From Kibdelosporangium aridum (GTDB taxonomy: Bacteria > Actinomycetota > Actinomycetes > Mycobacteriales > Pseudonocardiaceae): 64,000 bases of DNA. A program made the position numbers and the translations under genes. The notes beneath the pieces were generated by a model that did not search any database, was not told the DNA's origin, and worked only from the letters and a program-made list of their open reading frames with translations. The stretch covers positions 372,001-436,000 of the forward strand of contig NZ_FWXV01000001.1 of NCBI RefSeq assembly GCF_900176515.1, in the 5' to 3' direction. Positions 1 through 7,959 of this stretch are shown piece after piece (positions within the stretch are counted from its first letter, which is position 1; every line of letters starts with the position of its first letter).

Positions 1-434
1 TCGTTCCCCGTAGCTTCGGCATTCTCATTCACGACAGCTATGACCCGGTGGCGACCAGGCAGATCGTCGTCCACGCCGTCCACCAGAACCAGCCGTTGCC
101 CGCCAGCGCGTCGGTGTCGTTCTGCACGATCGCCGAAGGCCGTGACCGAGTCCGGATCCAGGTCTACGAACAAGCAGGCGACCTTCCCTCCGAGGAGGTC
201 GAACACAACCGGCGGGTACTGGACGGTGAATTGACCGACCTGCCCGCACTGCGCGCCGGGTCGCGCATCGAGATCGCGCTGCGGGTCAGCGCGGACGGGC
301 TGCTCAGCGTCACCGCGCGGGAGCCGAGCAGCGGTGCACGGCTGGACCTTCAGGCCTATGTGGACGGAGTCGTCGACTCGGCCGCGGCCGATGACCTGAG
401 CTCGACGCTGGCCGGAATCGCGGTGAGGCAATGA
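1..434 (+). CDS. Hsp70 family protein, C-terminal part (5' end outside window)
   Basis: The reading frame is open from base 3 to the stop at 432-434, so the gene begins upstream. The visible 143 residues align by eye with the end of the second Hsp70 in this window (5014-6630). Both carry the segments RSFGI/SRGFGV, RQIVVH, VYEQAG, PSEEV and EPSSGA. This is the beta-sandwich substrate-binding region of DnaK-type proteins, with little or no helical lid. The stop overlaps the start of the vWA gene (ATGA at 431-434), so it is the promoter-proximal member of the same operon as far as can be seen. The nucleotide-binding domain is not visible, so ATPase competence cannot be judged. Confidence 0.85.
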   Translation, partial: VPRSFGILIHDSYDPVATRQIVVHAVHQNQPLPASASVSFCTIAEGRDRVRIQVYEQAGDLPSEEVEHNRRVLDGELTDLPALRAGSRIEIALRVSADGLLSVTAREPSSGARLDLQAYVDGVVDSAAADDLSSTLAGIAVRQ

Positions 435-1045
435 GTACGTGGATACGCGGGTCCTTCACGGGCGCCGGCCTGACCCAGTCGCCGCCCGGGCCGTACCTCA
501 AGGCACTGCAGGACAAGATGTCCGGCACGGTCCTGCTGTGCATCGACGTCAGCAGCTCGATGTCCGGTGAACCGCTGGACCAGGCCGTTTCCGGCGCGGC
601 GACGTTCTTCGGCGAGGCCCGTGACGCCGGCTACCGGGCCGGGCTGATCCTGTGGAACCACGGCGTTTTCAAGTACGTCCCGGATACGTCGTACGACGAG
701 GTGCTGAGCAGCCTCAAGTCTGCCCGTGCGTCCGGCGGCACCGACCTCGTACCGGCCCTGCACGTCTGCAAGAGGTTCTTCACCGACCGGGCGGGCGACC
801 GGGTCCTGTGCGTCTTCGGTGACGGCGACGTCGGCGACCGGGCCGAAGCCAAGCGCCTCGCCCGTGAGCTGTGCGCGATGGGCGTGCGGATCGTCGTTCG
901 CGGGCTGGGATATGGCGCCCAGCAAGCGCTTGCTGAGTTGGTCTGCCCAGGAGAGCAGGACGATGCGCAGCTGATCGAGGACGTCGGCGGCATCGACGCG
1001 GGCATCGCCTCCATGGCGACCGGATTGATCCGCCGCCATGACTGA
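431..1045 (+). CDS. von Willebrand factor type A (vWA) domain protein
   Basis: A 204-residue protein made almost entirely of one vWA domain. The metal-ion-dependent adhesion site looks intact: D39-x-S41-x-S43, T104 in the SGGTDL stretch, and D131 in FGDGD. No signal peptide or membrane helix is visible, so it should be cytosolic and mediate metal-dependent protein contacts. It starts inside the stop of the upstream Hsp70 gene and overlaps the TPR/CHAT gene by 8 bases, so the three are translationally coupled. vWA proteins often pair with AAA+ or chaperone partners. Here the obvious partners are the flanking Hsp70s and the CHAT protein, which is inference from context. Confidence 0.88.
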   Translation: MSTWIRGSFTGAGLTQSPPGPYLKALQDKMSGTVLLCIDVSSSMSGEPLDQAVSGAATFFGEARDAGYRAGLILWNHGVFKYVPDTSYDEVLSSLKSARASGGTDLVPALHVCKRFFTDRAGDRVLCVFGDGDVGDRAEAKRLARELCAMGVRIVVRGLGYGAQQALAELVCPGEQDDAQLIEDVGGIDAGIASMATGLIRRHD

Positions 1046-4000
1046 CGTCGAGCGCCGCAGGCAGATTCTGGCCGAGAACCCACTCGACCCGCAGGCGCAC
1101 GTGGAGCTGGCGGCCGCCTTGGTGGACTGGTACCAGACGCTGACCGACGACGAGATCGCCGAGGTGTACACCCGCGAACCAGTCGACCTGCTGCGGACCG
1201 CGACCGGGCTGGCCGACGGCGACGAACGCCTCGCGATCTGCGCGGACCTGGGATTCCTGCTGCTCGGGATCTTCGATGCCAACCCGGACTCCGTCCAGGA
1301 CCGCGACGAGGGCATCCACTACCTTCTCGAAGCGGCCGAGCTCGGCGACCCTAGCGTGGACCTGGCCCTTGCCGAGGCGCTGATCGCCAGGGAGAACCCG
1401 GACGACACCGTCCCTGCGATCAACTACGCCTCCCGGGCGCTCGCTGTGGTAGAGAACAAAGCAGACCCGCTGCGTCAGCTCAGTTTCGCGTATGTCGTGC
1501 GGTACGAGCAGACCAGGCAGATCGATGATCTCCGGGAATCCCAGTCGTACTTCCGGCAGCTGAACGCGTTGGTGGACGAACCGGAGTTCCGGGCGTTCGC
1601 CGCGCAGGTCGACGCGATGATCGTACTGCGCCAGGTCGAGGAGAACCAGCCGGTCCCCACGCTCGATCAGGCCATTGTGGACCTCGCCGGCACGTCGCAC
1701 ACCATGCCGTTCTGGGAGCAGCGGCGGCGGATCAAGCTCGCGGCGCTGCGAGCTGTCCGGTTCGCTTGGTACGGCGGCGAAGAGGAGGACTACGAGACTG
1801 CCGTGGCCGATCTGACGGAGCTCATCGAGAACCTGGACGAGGCGGAGGCCAACAGCTATCGAGCATTCCTTGGCATGCTGGCGATGACGCGTGACCTGCC
1901 GGCCGATATGCGCAAGGACCCTACCAAGATCACGATCGACCGCGTCAGAGACCTCCCGGCGGCGATGTCCCCGGAGGCCCTGGCGCTGGCTGAGCAGCAA
2001 CTGGCCGCCGTCGACCCGAAGATGCTGCCCGACACCGAGATGGCGTCCACGGTCAACGTCATGCAGGCGATGCTGACGGGCGTGTCGCCCTCCACGCCTG
2101 AGTCCGAGATCGACGCGGCGCTGCGGCACCTCAGTGAAGCCGTCGACGAAGACGACCCTGTGCACAAGGCTATGGCCTTGGTCGTGCTGAACGCACGCAA
2201 GAGCCAGCTCGGTGGTGGGCCTGAGTCGACCGAGGCGATGTTCGAGCAGCTGATCACGGTCGTGTCCGAAGTGGAGGAGGACAACCCGCTCCGGTACCCG
2301 ATGGCGGACGCGTTGGCGGCACTGGTCAACGCGTGGAATATGGACATCCGTACCGCGGCGGAGAACGCCAGAACCGCCAAACTGCTGGCCAGCGCGATCG
2401 CCGCACTGCCACCGGATCACCCGGCGCGAGTGGACCTGGCGGCCAAGGTCGCGATGGCCGCGATGGTCAGCTTCCTCGGCGACCGGTCCGGCCAGTCCCC
2501 GGAGGAGATCGCGGCCGCGCTCGCCGAGGCGGCAGCCAAGTCCTCCTCGGAGGCGAAGTTCGACACGGCCAACGCGATCGGGCAGTCGATGGTGGCCGGG
2601 CTGCGTGCCATGATGAACCGGGACCTCGAGCTGATGGACGAGGCCATGGCGTACCTCGACCGCGCGGAGGAGAAAGCGCCGGAAGGCCACGCCGTCACCA
2701 AGGTACTCGGCATGTTGCGGGCCGGCTTGCTGCTGTTCCGCTACCAGATCAGCGGCTCGCTCGAGGACATGGACGCGGCCGAACACTACGTCGGCGTCGG
2801 CGACATCTCCGATCTGCCGTTGGGGGAACACATCCGTGAGATGGCGCGAATCGCCCGCGGCATGGTCGCCATGCGCAATGACATGGATGAGGACTCCATC
2901 GCCGAAGCCCGCCGTCAGGTCGCCGACCTGCACGCCAAGCTGGAGCCAGGCGACTACTTCACCGAGACCATGCGCACACTGACCGGTCAGCTGGACGTGC
3001 TGGAGCAGGTTTTCGCCGTGTACAACCACGGCGGCAGGCCTTCCGCCGCCGACTTGGCGAAGCTCGACCGGACCGTGCACAGCCTGCTTGACCTACCCGT
3101 GGACACGGTGATGAGCGTCCACGACGTCATCGCCGCCTCGTTGGTGACGTCCGGGCACGGCATGGCCACCCGTGATGTCAAGAAATACGACCAGGCCATC
3201 GGGTTGCTGGGCAAGGTGTCCGCACGGACCGACCTGACCACGGACGAGCAGCTCGCGTTGGCTTACACGACCGGGCAGACGTTGCAAGGGCGTCACGAAC
3301 TGAGCCGCGACTACCGGGACATCAACAATGCGATCGACCGTCTGGAACAGGCACGCCGCTTGGTCACGGACGCCACAGCCAGTGCGGATTACGCCTCACT
3401 GCTGTACACGCTCGCGGCTTCGTACAACACCCGTGCCGATTCCGCGCGGGGTGACCTGATCCGGTCTGTCCATATCGGACTCGATGCGATCCGGGAACGG
3501 GCCGCGGACGTGCTGCTGCAGACGAACGACCTCCGTGCGATGGAGATGGCCAAGGCTGCCAAGGACGAGGCCGCCGACGTCGCCCGCTGGTGTGTCACGG
3601 CCGATCAGCGTGACGCTGCCGTTCAGGCACTGGAGATGGGCCGGGCGATGGTGCTGCACGCGACGACCTTCGAGACGACCTTGGGTGCGCTGTTGCGAGA
3701 GGGCGGGCACCACGAGGTCGCCGCGATGTACGAACGGGAGGCCGCGGCGGCCAACGCGGCTCCCTGGAACGAGGGCGGTTCCGCGCCTGGCCCACAACTT
3801 CGGACCGACGTGCGCCGCCGGGTGCTGAAGGCCGTGGCGCACACGGACATCGCCGACCGGTTGCTGGCGCCGCCGGAGATCGACGAGATCAGAACAGCAT
3901 TGCAGGACGCCGAAGCCGCGGCGCTGGTGTACATGGTGCCTCGTTACGACCGGTCGCCTGGTTTCGCGGTCGTTGTGGACAGTGCCGACGTGACGGTGCT

Positions 4001-4997
4001 GAAGCTGCCTCATCTCACCGCGGGTAAGGAGATCGAACGGTTCGTCCAGGCCTCCGGACCGGAGTGGGTGTTCGCCCTCAACGACCTCTGCGAGTGGGCG
4101 TGGACGGCCGCCATGGACGACATCCTCGGCCAATTCGGGATGCGCCAACGTATCGTCCTCGTCCCGGTCGGAGAACTCGCCCACGTCCCGTGGCATGCCG
4201 CCCGCCGGGACGCGCCTGGCCAGACTGTGCGTTACGCGTGCCATGACGCCGCCATCTCGTACGCCTCCTCGGCCCGGCAGTTCATCGAATCCACACGCAG
4301 GCAACCCCGGAACTGGCCAGACGAACCCGTACTTGTCGGCGTCCCAGGCAATGGCCTGTACTGGGCACAGAAAGAGATCACCGAGATCCACCGCCGGTGC
4401 TATCCCGACGGAAAGCTCTTCGGCACCAGCACCGTGGGCCGTCGCCGGGTGACGCCCGCCAAGGTGCGCGATGTCCTGCCAGGAGGGCCGCACCCGGCTT
4501 CCCTGCTGCACCTCGGCATCCACGGCCGGTTGACCAGCGTACCCATGGATTCCTACCTCGCCCTCAGCGCCGACGAGGACAACATGGCCGGGCGACTGGG
4601 AGTACGGGAGATGCTCGACGCCGCGCGGCAACGTCAGTCCGACGCGCCAGGCGGATTGGTGGTGCTGGCCGCGTGTACGACCGACCGAACCAAGCAGTTG
4701 CCCGACGAGGTGCTGACGTTGGCGAGCACGTTCCTCACCGCGGGCGCGGCCGGCGCGGTCGGGGCGCGGTGGGAGGTCGACGACCTCGCCACCATGTTCT
4801 TCATGATCATGTTCCACCACTACCTGACGGCAGGCTACCCGGATCCGGTGACCGCGCTGCGCGCCGCGCAGGTGTGGATGCTCAACCCCAAGCGCGTTCT
4901 GCCGCCGGACGTCGACCCGGCGCTGGCCGAAGAGCTGTCCTCGATCGACCCGGCCCAGGTGGAGAACTGGGCGGCGTTCACCTATCAGGGCCGTTGA
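1038..4997 (+). CDS. Large TPR-rich protein with C-terminal CHAT (caspase-like) peptidase domain
   Basis: A 1319-residue protein. About the first 950 residues are acidic, alanine-rich helical repeats of TPR type. The last 350 or so form a CHAT domain, a clan CD peptidase fold related to caspases and separase. The expected catalytic pair is visible: H1162 in HLGIHG and C1213 in VLAACTT. Further conserved pieces follow (ASTFLTAGAAGAVGARW, then a late aromatic segment). CHAT proteins act as proteases in bacterial suicide and defence systems, with TPR or partner proteins sensing the trigger. The gene overlaps the vWA gene and lies 16 bases before an Hsp70 gene. Substrate and trigger are unknown. 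Both catalytic residues are present, so activity is plausible. Confidence 0.88.
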   Translation: MTDVERRRQILAENPLDPQAHVELAAALVDWYQTLTDDEIAEVYTREPVDLLRTATGLADGDERLAICADLGFLLLGIFDANPDSVQDRDEGIHYLLEAAELGDPSVDLALAEALIARENPDDTVPAINYASRALAVVENKADPLRQLSFAYVVRYEQTRQIDDLRESQSYFRQLNALVDEPEFRAFAAQVDAMIVLRQVEENQPVPTLDQAIVDLAGTSHTMPFWEQRRRIKLAALRAVRFAWYGGEEEDYETAVADLTELIENLDEAEANSYRAFLGMLAMTRDLPADMRKDPTKITIDRVRDLPAAMSPEALALAEQQLAAVDPKMLPDTEMASTVNVMQAMLTGVSPSTPESEIDAALRHLSEAVDEDDPVHKAMALVVLNARKSQLGGGPESTEAMFEQLITVVSEVEEDNPLRYPMADALAALVNAWNMDIRTAAENARTAKLLASAIAALPPDHPARVDLAAKVAMAAMVSFLGDRSGQSPEEIAAALAEAAAKSSSEAKFDTANAIGQSMVAGLRAMMNRDLELMDEAMAYLDRAEEKAPEGHAVTKVLGMLRAGLLLFRYQISGSLEDMDAAEHYVGVGDISDLPLGEHIREMARIARGMVAMRNDMDEDSIAEARRQVADLHAKLEPGDYFTETMRTLTGQLDVLEQVFAVYNHGGRPSAADLAKLDRTVHSLLDLPVDTVMSVHDVIAASLVTSGHGMATRDVKKYDQAIGLLGKVSARTDLTTDEQLALAYTTGQTLQGRHELSRDYRDINNAIDRLEQARRLVTDATASADYASLLYTLAASYNTRADSARGDLIRSVHIGLDAIRERAADVLLQTNDLRAMEMAKAAKDEAADVARWCVTADQRDAAVQALEMGRAMVLHATTFETTLGALLREGGHHEVAAMYEREAAAANAAPWNEGGSAPGPQLRTDVRRRVLKAVAHTDIADRLLAPPEIDEIRTALQDAEAAALVYMVPRYDRSPGFAVVVDSADVTVLKLPHLTAGKEIERFVQASGPEWVFALNDLCEWAWTAAMDDILGQFGMRQRIVLVPVGELAHVPWHAARRDAPGQTVRYACHDAAISYASSARQFIESTRRQPRNWPDEPVLVGVPGNGLYWAQKEITEIHRRCYPDGKLFGTSTVGRRRVTPAKVRDVLPGGPHPASLLHLGIHGRLTSVPMDSYLALSADEDNMAGRLGVREMLDAARQRQSDAPGGLVVLAACTTDRTKQLPDEVLTLASTFLTAGAAGAVGARWEVDDLATMFFMIMFHHYLTAGYPDPVTALRAAQVWMLNPKRVLPPDVDPALAEELSSIDPAQVENWAAFTYQGR

Positions 4998-5013
4998 TCT
5001 GGGAGGATCGAAG

Positions 5014-6630
5014 TTGACCGAGCACACCACCTTCGGCATCGATCTGGGTACGACCCATTCGTGCATCGCCTACGTCGACCGGTCCGGGCGGCCGGTCGTG
5101 GTGAAGAACGAGATCGGCGCGGAGACCACCCCGTCCGTGGTGTACTTCGAGAAGCCGGGAAAGGTGCTGGTCGGCAGCGCGGCGAAGAACTCGGCGCTGC
5201 TCGCACCGCACCTGGTGGCCGAGATGGTGAAGCGGGACATGGGCAGCCGTGTGCCCAGCGATCGCGTCTACCACAAGACGAAGTACACGCCCGAGGAGAT
5301 CTCCGCGCTGATCCTGCGGGAACTGGTCCGTTCGACGGAGAAGAACGACGAGTTCCGGGTCAGGGACGTGGTGATCACCGTTCCGGCGCACTTCGGGATC
5401 GCCGAACGGGACGCCACTCGCCGCGCGGGCGAGATCGCGAAGCTGAACGTCCTCGATGTACTCGACGAGCCGACCGCGGCCGCGTTGCACTACCAGACCA
5501 TGCAGTCCGGCACCGGGATCCGGCACGTGCTGGTCTGCGACCTCGGCGGCGGCACGTACGACACGACGGTGATCCGTTTGCAGGACAAGGACTTTCAAGT
5601 CATCAGCATCGCCGGTGACGACAAGCTCGGCGGGGCGGACTGGGATGAGCGGATCCGTGACCGGTTGTTGCGGGAGTTCACCGCGCAGCACCCGCGGATC
5701 GACCCGACCGCGGACGACGTCTTCATGCAGGACCTGATGATCACGGCCGAGGACGTGAAGAAGACGTTGAGCAGCAAGCAGTCGCATCGCCTCGGGCTGA
5801 GGTTCGGCGGAGTCGCCGCCCAGGTCGAGTTCACCCGTGCCATGGTCGAGGAACTCACGGTGGATTTGCTGGACCGCGTGGTGGACGTGACCAAGCGCGT
5901 GATCGACGCCGCGGCGCGCAAGGGCGTCCGCGAGTTCGACGAAGTGCTCTTGGTCGGCGGGATGACCAAGGTGCCGAGCGTGGCGGCCGCGTTGAAGGAG
6001 CGCCTCGGCCTGGAGACTCGGTTGTACGAACCGGATCTGGCCGTGGCCAAGGGCGCGGCCCTGTTCGCGATGATCAGCAGAGCCAAGCGTGGTCGGGCCA
6101 GCACCCAGCAGACAGCCGATGACCTGGGCATCTCGGTCGGTCAGGCCGAGGCCATGATCAGCACGAACGTGAAGCGCGTGGTGTCGCGGGGGTTCGGCGT
6201 GAAAGGCGTCGACCCGGCCGATCCGTTGGCACTCACCAGGCCCATGCAGGCACGGCAGATCGTCGTGCACCTGTTGCAACCCGATACCCCGTTACCAGCG
6301 GACTCCGGGCCGTACCCGTTCGCGACGGCCGTGGACAACCAGCGGATGGTCGAGATCGAGGTGTACGAACAAGCAGGCCTGGTCCCGTCCGAAGAGGTCG
6401 CGGACAACACCAAGATCGGCCGGGGCAGACTGACTGGTCTGCCAGCCGGTCCGAAGGGCATGCAGATCGACGTCAGTTTCGTGATGTCGGAGACCGGCCA
6501 GCTCTCGGTGCACGCGACCGAACCCTCCTCTGGCGCGGAACTCCGATTCGACCTGCAGATCGGGAACATGGACCGACGCGCGATCGCCTCGGCCCAAGCC
6601 GGTATCGCCAAGCACGACGTAAGCGGGTGA
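5014..6630 (+). CDS. Hsp70/DnaK-like chaperone, short form
   Basis: A 538-residue Hsp70, shorter than housekeeping DnaK (usually above 600) because the C-terminal helical lid is reduced. ATPase motifs are clear: GIDLGTTHS near the N terminus (phosphate 1), CDLGGGTYDTTVI around residue 175 (phosphate 2), and LVGGMTKVPSV around residue 315 (adenosine). A TTG start is preferred because GGGAGG at 5001-5006 lies 7 bases upstream. It lies between the CHAT gene and a ParS/RES-like pair and is a paralogue of the Hsp70 that ends at 434. It is not the dnaK operon: there is no grpE, dnaJ or hspR nearby. A dedicated role in sensing or holding partner proteins of this cluster is inferred. Confidence 0.92.
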   Translation: MTEHTTFGIDLGTTHSCIAYVDRSGRPVVVKNEIGAETTPSVVYFEKPGKVLVGSAAKNSALLAPHLVAEMVKRDMGSRVPSDRVYHKTKYTPEEISALILRELVRSTEKNDEFRVRDVVITVPAHFGIAERDATRRAGEIAKLNVLDVLDEPTAAALHYQTMQSGTGIRHVLVCDLGGGTYDTTVIRLQDKDFQVISIAGDDKLGGADWDERIRDRLLREFTAQHPRIDPTADDVFMQDLMITAEDVKKTLSSKQSHRLGLRFGGVAAQVEFTRAMVEELTVDLLDRVVDVTKRVIDAAARKGVREFDEVLLVGGMTKVPSVAAALKERLGLETRLYEPDLAVAKGAALFAMISRAKRGRASTQQTADDLGISVGQAEAMISTNVKRVVSRGFGVKGVDPADPLALTRPMQARQIVVHLLQPDTPLPADSGPYPFATAVDNQRMVEIEVYEQAGLVPSEEVADNTKIGRGRLTGLPAGPKGMQIDVSFVMSETGQLSVHATEPSSGAELRFDLQIGNMDRRAIASAQAGIAKHDVSG

Positions 6631-6634
6631 CCCG

Positions 6635-7306
6635 ATGGGAATATCCGACGCCCTGAGCGTCCTGTCCGAACAGTGGCAGGACATCCGGGCCGAACTGCCA
6701 CCCTCCACCGCGCAGGAGCTGGACTCCTTGGTGGCCAAGCTCGCGCGGGAAGCCCACCCGGCACTGTCCGAAGAGTACGGACACGAGATCGCCGACCTGC
6801 TCAGCCGCTCACTGCCTGTTGCTCATGCCTTCCGACGAGCCCTGGCGGCCGGTACACGTCGTTCGGTCGCCGCGACCCGTGACCCCGAGACCCTGTCGGA
6901 CTGGCTGGTGCTGACGGAGTCCCTTGGGGCCCAAGTCGACCTGCCGTATCCACGGCTGCGGGAGGTCGCTGATGGGGCGGCGTCATGGCTGCTCGCGTCA
7001 CCGTCCCTTGCCGAGGAACAGGTTCGTGCGAACGGACACGACCCGTTCAGCCCGTGGCTGATCAGACTCGAACGCCCCGACGGGGTCCTGCAATGGCCGG
7101 CATTCCAGTTTTCGCCTTCGGGCTCGGTATGGCCAGTGGTGCGTGAGGTCAACGAGATCCTGGACGCCGAGGACGACCCGTGGGGTGTGGCGGACTGGTG
7201 GCTGGGGGAGAACCACATGGCAGGCAGCGTTCCGGCCCGGCTGATCGACGAAGTGGACGACGCCGTGCTGATCGAACTGGCACTGGACGAGCGGAGCGAG
7301 GTGTAA
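6635..7306 (+). CDS. ParS/MbcA/Xre-like putative antitoxin preceding a RES protein
   Basis: A 223-residue protein. The N-terminal 110 residues are helical and not recognised. The C-terminal 80 residues resemble the ParS/MbcA/Xre toxin-binding domain (DUF2384-like): a PAFQF segment, a G-x-V-x-P-V turn, a region around DPWGVADWW, and a terminal helix after SVPARLID. Such proteins neutralise RES-domain toxins, and the next gene encodes one; antitoxin-before-toxin order is the usual one. It follows the Hsp70 gene by 4 bases and ends 2 bases before the GTG of the RES gene. The assignment rests on motif similarity plus gene pairing, not on an alignment search. Confidence 0.6.
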   Translation: MGISDALSVLSEQWQDIRAELPPSTAQELDSLVAKLAREAHPALSEEYGHEIADLLSRSLPVAHAFRRALAAGTRRSVAATRDPETLSDWLVLTESLGAQVDLPYPRLREVADGAASWLLASPSLAEEQVRANGHDPFSPWLIRLERPDGVLQWPAFQFSPSGSVWPVVREVNEILDAEDDPWGVADWWLGENHMAGSVPARLIDEVDDAVLIELALDERSEV

Positions 7307-7308
7307 CG

Positions 7309-7959
7309 GTGCCCGACTACGACCCGCCAACGGGCTACACCGGCAGCCCACACCGGTTCCCTTTGCCTGCCGACACAATCCTCTGGCGGCTGCACAGCCG
7401 AAAGATCCCCGCGACCGGCTTCGTCCCGTACTCCCCAAGCTCAGACGGCCGCTTCGACGCCCCTCCCGACGACCCGTACGGCAAATGCGACGCGGGCACC
7501 GATGCGGCCGCGATGCTCGCGGACACTCTGTTGCGAGCCGTTCCACCGCATAGCACGACTTTCCGCACGATTCGACGGGCGGCTGTGGTCGGCCAACGGG
7601 CGAGCGCCATCGTCACGGCTGCCGAGTTGCAGTTGGTGAGCCTGTTGGACGCTCCCGCGCTGGCGGCTGTCGCCCAGAGCCGGTGGTTGATCGCCGCGGA
7701 GTGGACGGACTTCCCCCGGGTTCGCCGGTGGGCAAAGTGGATACGTGAACAGGCGCCATGGGCTCATGGATTCATTTGGCCGACCATCCGCAACGAACAT
7801 GAGCGGCTCGTCATCATGTTCGCCGACCGGTGCGATACGTCGGTCTTCGAGCCCGACCCGCTGTTCGAAGTGGACCTTGACGACGACTACGGCGCAGTCT
7901 GGCTCAACGGCGTGATGGTCCGTTATCGAGCTCGAATCAACGGACCTCGTAAACGATGA
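7309..7959 (+). CDS. RES domain protein (putative NAD+-degrading toxin)
   Basis: A 216-residue protein. RES toxins such as MbcT break down NAD+. Features of the family seen here are WR27LH at the first conserved Arg, GR48FDAP, a Y57G turn, the helix with AMLADTLLR, and HGFIWPTIRNEHERLVIMF in the place of the usual Y-P-S-x-R strand. Two positions deviate: the acidic residue of the helix is D72 rather than Glu, and Thr replaces the common Ser of the P-S motif. Activity could therefore be altered. The GTG start is chosen because a GAGG lies 7 bases upstream; an ATG at 7180 would bury the start in the antitoxin gene. Its stop overlaps the next gene (ATGA). Confidence 0.7.
   Translation: MPDYDPPTGYTGSPHRFPLPADTILWRLHSRKIPATGFVPYSPSSDGRFDAPPDDPYGKCDAGTDAAAMLADTLLRAVPPHSTTFRTIRRAAVVGQRASAIVTAAELQLVSLLDAPALAAVAQSRWLIAAEWTDFPRVRRWAKWIREQAPWAHGFIWPTIRNEHERLVIMFADRCDTSVFEPDPLFEVDLDDDYGAVWLNGVMVRYRARINGPRKR

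Noticed and set aside
780-3080. 766-residue open frame on the minus strand
   Set aside because: It lies wholly antisense to the vWA and TPR/CHAT genes, is rich in Arg/His/Gly as expected for a high-GC shadow frame, and has no recognisable domain.
3396-5066. 556-residue minus-strand open frame
   Set aside because: Antisense to the CHAT domain region, whose catalytic motifs and operon overlaps establish the plus-strand gene.
4978-6279. 433-residue minus-strand open frame
   Set aside because: Antisense to the Hsp70 gene with all ATPase motifs; low-complexity shadow sequence.
7180-7308. Upstream ATG for the RES gene
   Set aside because: It would add Arg/Gly-rich sequence inside the antitoxin-like gene; GTG 7309 has a proper ribosome-binding site.
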